Shown here: positions 7,164 to 14,590 of the stretch, piece by piece
Layout: each line of letters opens with the position of its first letter
How positions within the stretch are numbered: position 1 is the first letter of the stretch
Notes under the pieces: generated by a model
Told to the model about the DNA's origin: nothing
The model's input: only the letters and a program-made list of their open reading frames with translations
The model's database searches: none
From: Burkholderiales bacterium
GTDB taxonomy: Bacteria > Pseudomonadota > Gammaproteobacteria > Burkholderiales > Burkholderiaceae_C
DNA: 14,590 nt
Direction: 5' to 3'
NCBI GenBank assembly: GCA_947448105.1
Contig: CANFNE010000026.1
Coordinates: 1-14,590 of the forward strand
Position numbers and translations under genes: made by a program

Positions 7164-8081
7164 ATGTCTGCTGCCATTCCCCTGCCCCTGGTCCCGCGTG
7201 TGCTGCGCACCCCCGACGAACGCTTTGCCAACCTACCCGACTTTCCCTATGCGCCGCACTACACCGAGGTCGGGGGTCTGCGCATCGCGCACATTGACGA
7301 AGGCCCGCGCGACGGCCCCATCGTGCTCTTGATGCACGGCGAGCCGACCTGGTCGTTTTTGTACCGCAAGATGATTCCGGTGCTGGTGGCCCAGGGCCTG
7401 CGCGTGATTGCGCCCGATCTGGTGGGTTTTGGCCGCTCCGACAAACCGGCACGTGCGCACGACTATTCCTACCTCAACCATGTGCAGTGGATGAAAGCCT
7501 GGGTGCAGGCCAACGACTTTCAACACATGACCTATTTTGGCCAGGACTGGGGCTCCTTGGTGGGCCTGCGCGTGGTGGCCGAGATGCCTGAGCGCTTTGA
7601 CCGCGTGGCCCTGGGCAATGGCGCCCTGCCCACGGGCACCACGCCGGTGCCCAAGGCGTTCAAAATTTGGCGCGCATTCTCGCGTTACAGCCCCTGGTTT
7701 CCCATTGGCCGCATCGTCAAGGCCGGTTGTGCCCAAGGCCTGACACCGCAAGAAGTGGCCGCCTACGACGCGCCTTTTCCCAGCGGCAAGTACCGCGTGG
7801 CTGCGCGCGTGTTTCCCGGTTTCGTGCCCACCACCCCGCAAGACCCCGAGCGAGCGCGCAATGAGGCGGCCTGGGAAGTCTTCAAACGCTGGGACAAACC
7901 CTTTCTCACGCTGTTTAGCACCCGCGACCCGATCACCAAGGGTGGCGAACGGATGTGGCAAGAGCTCGTGCCCGGCGCCCAAGGCCAGCCCCACACCAAG
8001 ATCCGTGGCGCGGGCCACTTTTTGCAGGAAGACAAGGGAGCAGAAGTGGCGCAGCACTTGGCGGCGTTTGTGCGGGCGTGA
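7164..8081 (+). CDS. Haloalkane dehalogenase (subfamily I, DhlA-like)
   Basis: A 305-residue alpha/beta hydrolase that would replace halogen with hydroxyl on haloalkanes through an aspartyl-ester intermediate, in the cytoplasm without cofactor. The similarity to Xanthobacter DhlA is direct: HGEPTWSFLYRKMIP (58-72; Glu60 and Trp63 near the oxyanion site), IAPDLVGFGRSDKP (82-95), nucleophile elbow GQDWGS with Asp128 and halide-binding Trp129, cap-domain AYDAPFPSGKYR (200-211), acid Asp255 in STRDPIT, and base His285 in GAGHFLQED. The Asp-Asp-His triad is complete. A second halide-binding Trp may be Trp178 in SPWFP, but I cannot align it reliably. The start at ATG 7164 has GAAAGG seven bases upstream. 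No alcohol or aldehyde dehydrogenase or haloacid dehalogenase is nearby, so a full haloalkane pathway is not shown here; the natural substrate may not be a pollutant. Confidence 0.88.
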   Translation: MSAAIPLPLVPRVLRTPDERFANLPDFPYAPHYTEVGGLRIAHIDEGPRDGPIVLLMHGEPTWSFLYRKMIPVLVAQGLRVIAPDLVGFGRSDKPARAHDYSYLNHVQWMKAWVQANDFQHMTYFGQDWGSLVGLRVVAEMPERFDRVALGNGALPTGTTPVPKAFKIWRAFSRYSPWFPIGRIVKAGCAQGLTPQEVAAYDAPFPSGKYRVAARVFPGFVPTTPQDPERARNEAAWEVFKRWDKPFLTLFSTRDPITKGGERMWQELVPGAQGQPHTKIRGAGHFLQEDKGAEVAQHLAAFVRA

Positions 8082-8171
8082 ATGGGTGAAGCACGCCAAC
8101 GCGTCTCGTGAAACAAGGGCGCAATAACTAGGCTTAATGATGGCGCTGCGGTGTCGCCGCTATTGAAACCC

Positions 8172-8447
8172 TTATGCCCGCAGGCGCCCCGCCAACTGCA
8201 ATGACGCCCGCAGCGTGTCATTGATCCGGGTTTGCCAGCCTTCGCCGGTGTCGCGCAGGGCAGCAAGCACATCGGCGTCGAGCCGAATTTTTACCGGCTC
8301 TTTGGTAGATGCAGCCTTGGGCCTGCCCCGGCGTTTGAGCGTTTCGCCCTGAAACAAGTCGGCCCGCGCAAAAAACTCCTGCGTTAGCGCCGGTGCGTCG
8401 TCCGGGTCAGTCCAGGTGCTGGGCGTAGAAGGTTTTTTCGCGTTCAT
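8172..8447 (-). CDS. brnA: BrnA-type antitoxin
   Basis: A 91-residue DUF4415/BrnA-family antitoxin. The C-terminal half (about 40-85) carries the typical RGRPKA...EPVKIRLDADVLAALRDTGEGWQTRINDTL pattern of a ribbon-helix-helix DNA-binding domain; the N-terminal half, with TWTDPDDAPALT, is the probable toxin-binding part. In characterised brnTA operons BrnA neutralises the RNase toxin BrnT and represses the shared promoter. The start ATG 8445-8447 overlaps the end of the brnT frame by 41 bases and has AGGAAAG four bases upstream, inside brnT. The antitoxin frame is intact, unlike the toxin upstream. The 91 bases between its stop and the dehalogenase stop contain nothing I can call. Confidence 0.85.
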   Translation of the reverse strand: MNAKKPSTPSTWTDPDDAPALTQEFFARADLFQGETLKRRGRPKAASTKEPVKIRLDADVLAALRDTGEGWQTRINDTLRASLQLAGRLRA

Positions 8448-8679
8448 TGGCTTTCCTCATGCTGATGGTGCGGCGAGCCTCGCCGCGCGGTGTCCAAACC
8501 ATCACCACCAAGTCGGCCTGCAGAAAGCCAACGGTAATGAAACGGTCCTCGGCGTAATCCATGCACCGGTCCTGGCTGCTGAAATGGACCCCTGCAAATA
8601 CCAATTCGGCACGTGCGAAGTCCAAACCTCGCTCAAGCTAAATTCGGTCTCGTTTTATGCTGTCGAATTCGATTTGCAT
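8407..8679 (-). pseudogene. brnT: BrnT-type toxin interrupted by an in-frame amber stop
   Basis: From ATG 8677-8679 the frame reads MQIEFDSIKRDRI, then TAG at 8638-8640, then LERGLDFARAELVFAG and on in the same frame to the stop at 8407. The two parts together match a whole BrnT RNase toxin (DUF497): the EFDxxK start, a [KE][HR]GLDFA-type helix, AEDRFITVGFLQADLVVMVW, the TPRGEARRTISMRKANERE C-terminus, and a combined length of about 90 residues. One base change in the TAG codon would restore the gene; no frameshift is needed. A 72-residue product could start at TTG 8625, which has GAGCGAGG almost touching it, but it would lack the first beta-strand. So this is either a nonsense-inactivated toxin, a sequencing error, a suppressed stop, or a shortened protein. 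The first is my preferred reading. Confidence 0.75.
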
Positions 8680-8686
8680 GGTATTT

Positions 8687-8714
8687 ATTGTACCCCCGGT
8701 AAATCGTCTTGCAA
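8687..8714 (-). promoter_or_regulatory. Sigma70-like promoter of brnTA
   Basis: On the minus strand, TTGCAA (8709-8714, -35) and TACAAT (8687-8692, -10, five of six consensus bases) are separated by 16 bases. Transcription would begin about at 8679-8680, at or next to the ATG of the full-length brnT frame, giving a leaderless or nearly leaderless mRNA. An imperfect palindrome, GGTA-N7-TACC (8680-8694), overlaps the -10 element and could be the antitoxin's operator. Confidence 0.6.
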
Positions 8715-8829
8715 TATCCGCGACCGTTACACCGGCGGGGCTTCAGATGGCAAAACCAAGGGCCAGCAGCGCAACAAGCGCCTAATGGGGGGCTCCCCCG
8801 CCCCGGTGGAGCGCACCACCCAAGGTCCC

Positions 8830-9564
8830 ATGCCCCATTCCCCCGTCGGTTATTTCACCAAGCAAGAAAACATCGCCGTAGCGGGTGTGGCTGACATGGT
8901 CATCCGCTCGCTGCTGGACAAGCAGCAGTTCCATGATCCGCTGGAGGCGGCCTTACGGCTGGGTATTTCGTCGGCCACCTGGCCGCTGTTTGGGCTGTTG
9001 TGGCCTTCGGGTGCCCGGCTGGCTGAACGACTGGCTACCCGGCCGGTGCGCGCGGGCGAGCGCATCTTGGAGATTGGCTGCGGCCTGGCTTTGTCGAGCT
9101 TGGTGGGCCACCGGCGTGGCGCGGACATGACGGCCAGCGACTGCCACCCGCTGGCTGGCGCCTTTTTGGCCGAAAACGTGCGCCTGAACGGCTTGCTGCC
9201 GCTCAAATACCGCCACGGCCAATGGGGCCGCTTGCCGCAAGAGAGCGACTTTGGCGGTCCGCCGCCCACATCCCCGCTGGCGCTGACGCCGCCAGACCTC
9301 GCGATCAGCGGGCGTTTTGAGCTGATCATTGGCAGTGACATTCTTTACGAGCGTGACGAGGCCGGTGCGCTGGCCGACTTTATTGATGGCCACGCCGCGC
9401 CGCACGCCGAAATCTGGGTGGTCGACCCCAACCGGGGCAACCGGGCGCACTTCCACCGCAATATGACGGCGCTGGGTTTTGCCCTGAGCGAGCAGACCAT
9501 AGACCGCGCCGCGCTCCCCGGTGTGGCAGCCTACAAGGGGCGCATGCTCAGTTACCGGCGTTAA
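8830..9564 (+). CDS. Class I SAM-dependent methyltransferase
   Basis: A 244-residue methyltransferase of the lysine-methyltransferase/METTL21-NNMT-like type. Motif I is ILEIGCGLALSSLVGHRRGA (79-98, SAM glycine loop), followed by the acidic TASDCHP (101-107) at the end of beta-strand 2 and FELIIGSDILYE (163-174), the analogue of the D-x-x-x-x-x-D-V-L-Y post-motif II of this group. IWVVDPNRG (195-203) precedes the C-terminal strands. The target is unknown; proteins are the likeliest substrate for this subfamily. The start is ambiguous: ATG 8830 has AAGG four bases upstream and gives MPHSPVGYFTKQE, which I prefer. ATG 8785 adds 15 non-conserved residues and overlaps the TAA of a 12-codon upstream frame. 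The frame stays open leftward through the antisense of brnT, but that part is not coding. It is transcribed divergently from brnTA. Confidence 0.82.
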   Translation: MPHSPVGYFTKQENIAVAGVADMVIRSLLDKQQFHDPLEAALRLGISSATWPLFGLLWPSGARLAERLATRPVRAGERILEIGCGLALSSLVGHRRGADMTASDCHPLAGAFLAENVRLNGLLPLKYRHGQWGRLPQESDFGGPPPTSPLALTPPDLAISGRFELIIGSDILYERDEAGALADFIDGHAAPHAEIWVVDPNRGNRAHFHRNMTALGFALSEQTIDRAALPGVAAYKGRMLSYRR

Positions 9565-9571
9565 GCGGGCG

Positions 9572-9592
9572 CTTGTACCACTGCGTTACAAG
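9572..9592. promoter_or_regulatory. Perfect inverted repeat upstream of the hydroxylase operon, possible operator
   Basis: CTTGTA (9572-9577) and TACAAG (9587-9592) are exact reverse complements around 9 bases, a two-turn spacing typical of dimeric regulators. It lies 80-100 bases before the first operon gene and just after the methyltransferase stop. A weak -35/-10 pair, TTGCAG (9606-9611) and TACCGT (9629-9634) with a 17-base spacer, follows it. There is no T-run, so it is not a normal terminator. Confidence 0.4.
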
Positions 9593-9672
9593 GGTTTGTC
9601 CTAGCTTGCAGGCGTACAGGCCAGCGCATACCGTCTGCCCTTTCTCAACTGCAACCCTAACGGAGACGTCGC

Positions 9673-10143
9673 ATGCAAGTTCAGCTCAAGGTCAATGGCA
9701 AGGACAAGTCGGTGGAGGTGCCGCCGCACACCTTGCTGGTGCAGGTACTGCGCGAGCACTTGCAGCTCACCGGCACCCATGTGGGCTGTGATACCGCCCA
9801 GTGCGGCGCCTGCACCGTCATCAAAGACGGCCGCGCCGTCAAGTCCTGCAACGTGCTGGCCGCCCAGGCCAACGGCAGCGAGATCACTACGATTGAAGGC
9901 CTGGCCCAGGCCGACGGCACCATGCACCCCATGCAAGCCGCCTTCAAAGAATGCCACGGCCTGCAGTGCGGCTTTTGCACCACCGGCATGGTCATGAGCT
10001 CCATTGACCTGTGCACCCACCACCCCAAGGCAGACGCAGGCGAGATTCGCGCCCTGCTTGAAGGCAATATCTGCCGCTGCACCGGTTACCAAAACATCGT
10101 CAAATCCGTGCAGCAAGGCCAAGCGGCCATGGCCAGCGCTTAA
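9673..10143 (+). CDS. Molybdenum hydroxylase small subunit, 2Fe-2S (CoxS-like)
   Basis: A 156-residue iron-sulfur subunit that passes electrons from the molybdenum site to FAD. The N-terminal plant-type ferredoxin domain binds the distal 2Fe-2S cluster through Cys39, Cys44, Cys47 and Cys59 (CDTAQCGAC...SC). The C-terminal four-helix domain binds the proximal cluster through Cys99, Cys102, Cys134 and Cys136 (LQCGFCTTGM and NICRCTGYQN). All eight ligands are present and the length is normal. ATG 9673 has GGAGA about eight bases upstream. It is the first gene of the operon; its TAA overlaps an AAGGAG that serves the large-subunit gene 12 bases later. Homologues are often annotated as CO dehydrogenase or isoquinoline 1-oxidoreductase small subunit; the large subunit decides the class. 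Confidence 0.95.
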   Translation: MQVQLKVNGKDKSVEVPPHTLLVQVLREHLQLTGTHVGCDTAQCGACTVIKDGRAVKSCNVLAAQANGSEITTIEGLAQADGTMHPMQAAFKECHGLQCGFCTTGMVMSSIDLCTHHPKADAGEIRALLEGNICRCTGYQNIVKSVQQGQAAMASA

Positions 10144-10155
10144 GGAGCAAACAAC

Positions 10156-12528
<2,373 letters not shown>

Positions 12529-12548
12529 AGCCCCAAGGAGACACACAC

Positions 12549-13340
12549 ATGTACGCATTCACCCTAGACCGTCCCGCCACCATTGCCGACGCTGCGCAAC
12601 TGGCCGGCGCTGGCGCCAAGCCCCTGGCGGGCGGCCAAACCCTGCTGGCTTCCATGAAGCTGCGCTTGTCGCAACCCGGCCAGCTGGCCGACCTGGCCGG
12701 CATCCCTGAGCTCGTGGGCATTTGCCGCGAGGGCAACGCCATCGTCATTGGCGCGATGACGCGACACATCGACGTGGCTGGCAGCGCCGAAGTGCAGGCC
12801 ACCATCCCTGGCCTGGCCGACCTGGCCGCGCACATTGGTGACCGCCAGGTGCGCGCCATGGGCACGCTGGGCGGCTCGGTGGCCAATAACGACCCCTCGG
12901 CCTGCTACCCCAGCGCGGTGCTCGGCTTGGGCGCTACCGTGCGGACCAACAAGCGCCACATTGCGGCGGACGATTTCTTTACCGGCATGTTTGGCACCGC
13001 TTTGCAGGACGGCGAACTCATCACCGCCATCAGCTTTCCCATCCCCAAGCGTTCGGTTTATATGAAGTTTGTCCAACCCGCCTCGCGCTTTGCGCTGGTG
13101 GGCGTTTTTGTGGCGCAAACCGATGCGGGCGTGCGCGTGGCCATTACCGGTGCGGGCCAGTGCGTGCACCGCCACGCCGGGCTGGAGGCTGCGCTCAACC
13201 AAAGCTTTACCGTGGCGTCGGCTGCGTCGGTGGCGATTGACGCCTCCGAGCTCAACCACGACATCCATGCGTCCAGTGCCTACCGCGCCAACCTGATCAG
13301 CGTGCAAACGCAGCGCGCAGTCGCTAAGCTCCTGGGCTAG
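12549..13340 (+). CDS. Molybdenum hydroxylase medium subunit, FAD-binding (CoxM-like)
   Basis: A 263-residue flavoprotein subunit that takes electrons from the iron-sulfur subunit and hands them to an acceptor such as a quinone. FAD-binding motifs typical of CoxM are AGGQTLLASMKLRL (27-40) and the second diphosphate loop GTLGGSVANNDPSACYP (105-121). The C-terminal CO dehydrogenase flavoprotein domain (about 160-262) follows, including ASRFALVGV. It is a little shorter than the usual 280-290 residues. The start at ATG 12549 has AAGGAGA eight bases upstream and follows the large-subunit stop by 20 bases. Gene order small-large-medium differs from the coxM-coxS-coxL order of classical CO dehydrogenase operons. 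An intrinsic terminator follows directly after the stop. Confidence 0.93.
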   Translation: MYAFTLDRPATIADAAQLAGAGAKPLAGGQTLLASMKLRLSQPGQLADLAGIPELVGICREGNAIVIGAMTRHIDVAGSAEVQATIPGLADLAAHIGDRQVRAMGTLGGSVANNDPSACYPSAVLGLGATVRTNKRHIAADDFFTGMFGTALQDGELITAISFPIPKRSVYMKFVQPASRFALVGVFVAQTDAGVRVAITGAGQCVHRHAGLEAALNQSFTVASAASVAIDASELNHDIHASSAYRANLISVQTQRAVAKLLG

Positions 13341-13352
13341 CACCGGGTGCCT

Positions 13353-13414
13353 CTGGCGGCCTTCAGCCGCCGGATGCCAAGGCTCCGTGTCGGTGCACGC
13401 GGGGCCTTTTTTTT
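13353..13414 (+). terminator. Strong intrinsic terminator between FAD subunit and ATPase genes
   Basis: Two hairpins follow the FAD-subunit stop. GGCGGC-CTTCA-GCCGCC sits near 13355-13371. A second stem of 10 bp (two or three G-U pairs) is formed by 13381-13390 with 13397-13406 around a 6-base loop, and eight T residues (13407-13414) follow at once. This is a canonical Rho-independent terminator. The T-run ends only nine bases before the ATPase start codon, so any transcript that continues into the ATPase gene must read through, or initiate very close by. Confidence 0.8.
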
Positions 13415-13423
13415 GGAACGAAT

Positions 13424-14347
13424 ATGCTCACTTTTTCATCCGTAGACGCACTCATAGACGCCTTGCGCCAGGCCGGGTATTTTGCCGAGCGGCGCCTGGC
13501 CACGGCGGTATTTTTGGCGCTCAAGCTGCAGCGCCCGCTGTTGCTCGAAGGCGAACCCGGCGTGGGCAAGACCGAGTTGGCCAAAGCGCTGGCCACCGCC
13601 CTGGGCCGCGCCCTGATCCGCCTGCAGTGCTACGACGGCCTGGAGCAGCGCGAAGCCCTGTACGAATGGAACTACGCCGCGCAACTGCTGCATATGCGCG
13701 CCGCCCAAAGCGGCGCCGGTGGTGAGTTGGAGGCGCAGCGCGTGGAGCGCGAGGTCTACCAAGAGCGCTACCTGATCCGCCGCCCCTTGCTCAAGGCCTT
13801 GCAGGCCCCGGCGCCCGGTGCCGTGCTCTTGATTGACGAGGTGGACCGCGCCGACGAGCCGTTTGAGGCCTTTTTGCTCGAATACCTGGGGGAATACCAG
13901 GTGAGCGTGCCCGAGATCGGCACCATCAGCGCGCAGTTCAAGCCGGTCACCATCCTCACCAGCAACCGCACCCGCGAACTCAATGACGCGGTCAAGCGCC
14001 GCTGCCTCTACCACTGGCTCGACTACCCCGAACGTGAGCGCGAGCGCGACATCATCCGCGCCCAGGTGCCGCTCGCCAGCGAAGCGCTGTCCGAACAGGT
14101 GGCCACCGTGGTGAACCGCCTGCGCAGCCAGCCCTTTGCCAGCGCTTTCCAGCGTGCGCCGGGCATCGCCGAGAGCGTGGAATGGGCCAAGGCCCTGATT
14201 GCGCTGGACACACTGACACTCGACCCCGAGGTGATGAGCGACACCGCCGGCATTTTGTTCAAGCAGCGCGAAGACGTGGCCGCGCTGACGCACGCCCTGG
14301 CCACCGACTTGCTGGCGCCGCCCGAGGCGGCCGATTCCGGCACCTAG
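13424..14347 (+). CDS. MoxR-type AAA+ ATPase (CoxD-like maturation factor)
   Basis: A 307-residue AAA+ ATPase of the MoxR/CoxD group. In Afipia (Oligotropha) carboxidovorans, CoxD is needed for maturation of the hydroxylase active site; the same chaperone-like role is inferred here from position. Walker A is GEPGVGKT (43-50), Walker B LLIDEVD (135-141), sensor 1 lies in ILTSNRTREL (about 177-186), and arginine-finger candidates are Arg192/Arg193 in AVKRRC. The LYEWNYAAQLLHMRAAQ segment (79-95) is characteristic of CoxD relatives. The length is normal. GGAACGA, five bases before ATG 13424, overlaps the end of the terminator's T-run region. It is followed after 93 bases by a VWA-protein gene, the usual MoxR partner arrangement. 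Confidence 0.93.
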   Translation: MLTFSSVDALIDALRQAGYFAERRLATAVFLALKLQRPLLLEGEPGVGKTELAKALATALGRALIRLQCYDGLEQREALYEWNYAAQLLHMRAAQSGAGGELEAQRVEREVYQERYLIRRPLLKALQAPAPGAVLLIDEVDRADEPFEAFLLEYLGEYQVSVPEIGTISAQFKPVTILTSNRTRELNDAVKRRCLYHWLDYPERERERDIIRAQVPLASEALSEQVATVVNRLRSQPFASAFQRAPGIAESVEWAKALIALDTLTLDPEVMSDTAGILFKQREDVAALTHALATDLLAPPEAADSGT

Positions 14348-14409
14348 TTCCCGGCCCCTCATTTACCGCACGCCACTCCAGCACGCAGTTCCAGCGCGAA
14401 GTTCCGCCA

Positions 14410-14454
14410 ATGAACGCCCTCACCCATACCCCCAGCCGCCATGCAACTCGGTGA
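14410..14454 (+). CDS. Possible 14-codon leader peptide overlapping the coxE-like start
   Basis: ATG 14410 opens a 14-codon frame (MNALTHTPSRHATR) that ends at TGA 14452-14454, in a different frame from and overlapping the first codons of the VWA gene at 14441. It could couple translation of the downstream gene, which has no visible Shine-Dalgarno of its own. It has no recognisable domain and may be chance; a frameshift joining it to the next gene is another reading. Confidence 0.2.
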   Translation: MNALTHTPSRHATR

Positions 14455-14590
14455 TGCCCGCACCGGCAAACTGGCCGACAACCTGACCGCCTTTGGCCGC
14501 AGCCTGCGCCGCGCCGGGGTGCGGGTCGATAGCGCGCGCATCGCCTTGTCTACCCAAGCCGCGCTGGCCGTGGGCCTGGCCAACCAAGAC
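14441..14590 (+). CDS. VWA-domain protein, CoxE-like (N-terminal 50 residues only)
   Basis: A frame open from ATG 14441 to the right edge encodes MQLGDARTGKLADNLTAFGR, then SLRRAGVRVDSARIALSTQA, then ALAVGLANQD. The LADNLxxFGRxLRRAGVxVDxARI pattern is typical of the N-terminus of CoxE-type von Willebrand factor A proteins, which work with MoxR/CoxD ATPases as metal-cofactor inserting chaperones. An in-frame stop at 14411-14413 limits the start: ATG 14441 is the only usual start codon after it. There is no obvious Shine-Dalgarno. The VWA/MIDAS domain itself would lie beyond the window. The place directly after the ATPase gene supports the call. Confidence 0.75.
   Translation, partial: MQLGDARTGKLADNLTAFGRSLRRAGVRVDSARIALSTQAALAVGLANQD

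Noticed and set aside
8416..8784. N-terminal extension of the methyltransferase frame by about 120 codons
   Set aside because: The extension is antisense to brnT and the start of brnA and has no conserved look; both brn genes read sensibly on the other strand.
8785..8800. GGGGGG-CT-CCCCC as a terminator
   Set aside because: A two-base loop is too tight for the full stem and no T-run follows; it is probably only GC-rich sequence before the methyltransferase start.

Overview
The window is GC-rich and compact, and reads as chromosome of a betaproteobacterium, most likely family Comamonadaceae (Rhodoferax/Polaromonas/Acidovorax-like). This rests on recalled protein resemblance, codon use and a GC-rich intergenic repeat of a type I associate with that family; no search was run. 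I see no rRNA, tRNA, insertion sequence, integrase or CRISPR array.

Layout. (1) 1-1144: an intergenic repeat leads into waaF (LPS heptosyltransferase II). Behind it lies a hairpin that would terminate best on the minus strand. (2) 1373-2629: a ROK-family regulator without the family's usual zinc-binding cysteines. (3) 2613-4637, minus strand: an OmpR-type response regulator and its sensor kinase, resembling CpxR/CpxA. A perfect CpxR-type box (GTAAA-N5-GTAAA) lies just upstream. (4) 4741-7045: an AmpG-like muropeptide permease (minus), divergent from an exported M48 metalloprotease (plus). (5) 7164-8081: a haloalkane dehalogenase of the DhlA-like type, preceded by a perfect inverted repeat. 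(6) 8172-8714, minus: a BrnT/BrnA toxin-antitoxin locus whose toxin frame is cut by an amber stop after 13 codons, under a good sigma70-like promoter that leaves almost no leader. (7) 8830-9564: a class I SAM methyltransferase. (8) 9673-14590 and beyond: a molybdenum hydroxylase operon in the order small (2Fe-2S), large (molybdopterin), medium (FAD), then a MoxR/CoxD-type AAA+ ATPase and the start of a CoxE-type VWA protein. The large subunit carries AYRGAGR, the form II signature, not the AYxCSFR of true CO dehydrogenase, so its substrate is unknown.

How the parts fit. The left half is envelope-centred: LPS core synthesis, envelope-stress-like signalling, cell-wall recycling and periplasmic proteolysis. 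The right half holds catabolic and accessory functions. The hydroxylase genes form one tightly spaced operon, but a strong intrinsic terminator sits between the FAD-subunit gene and the maturation ATPase gene, so expression of catalytic subunits and maturation factors may be uncoupled.

The points most worth a second look are the interrupted toxin beside an intact antitoxin, the candidate minus-strand small RNA at 1119-1372, the CpxR-type box, and the form II hydroxylase with its internal terminator. I found no clear sign of a wholly new system.
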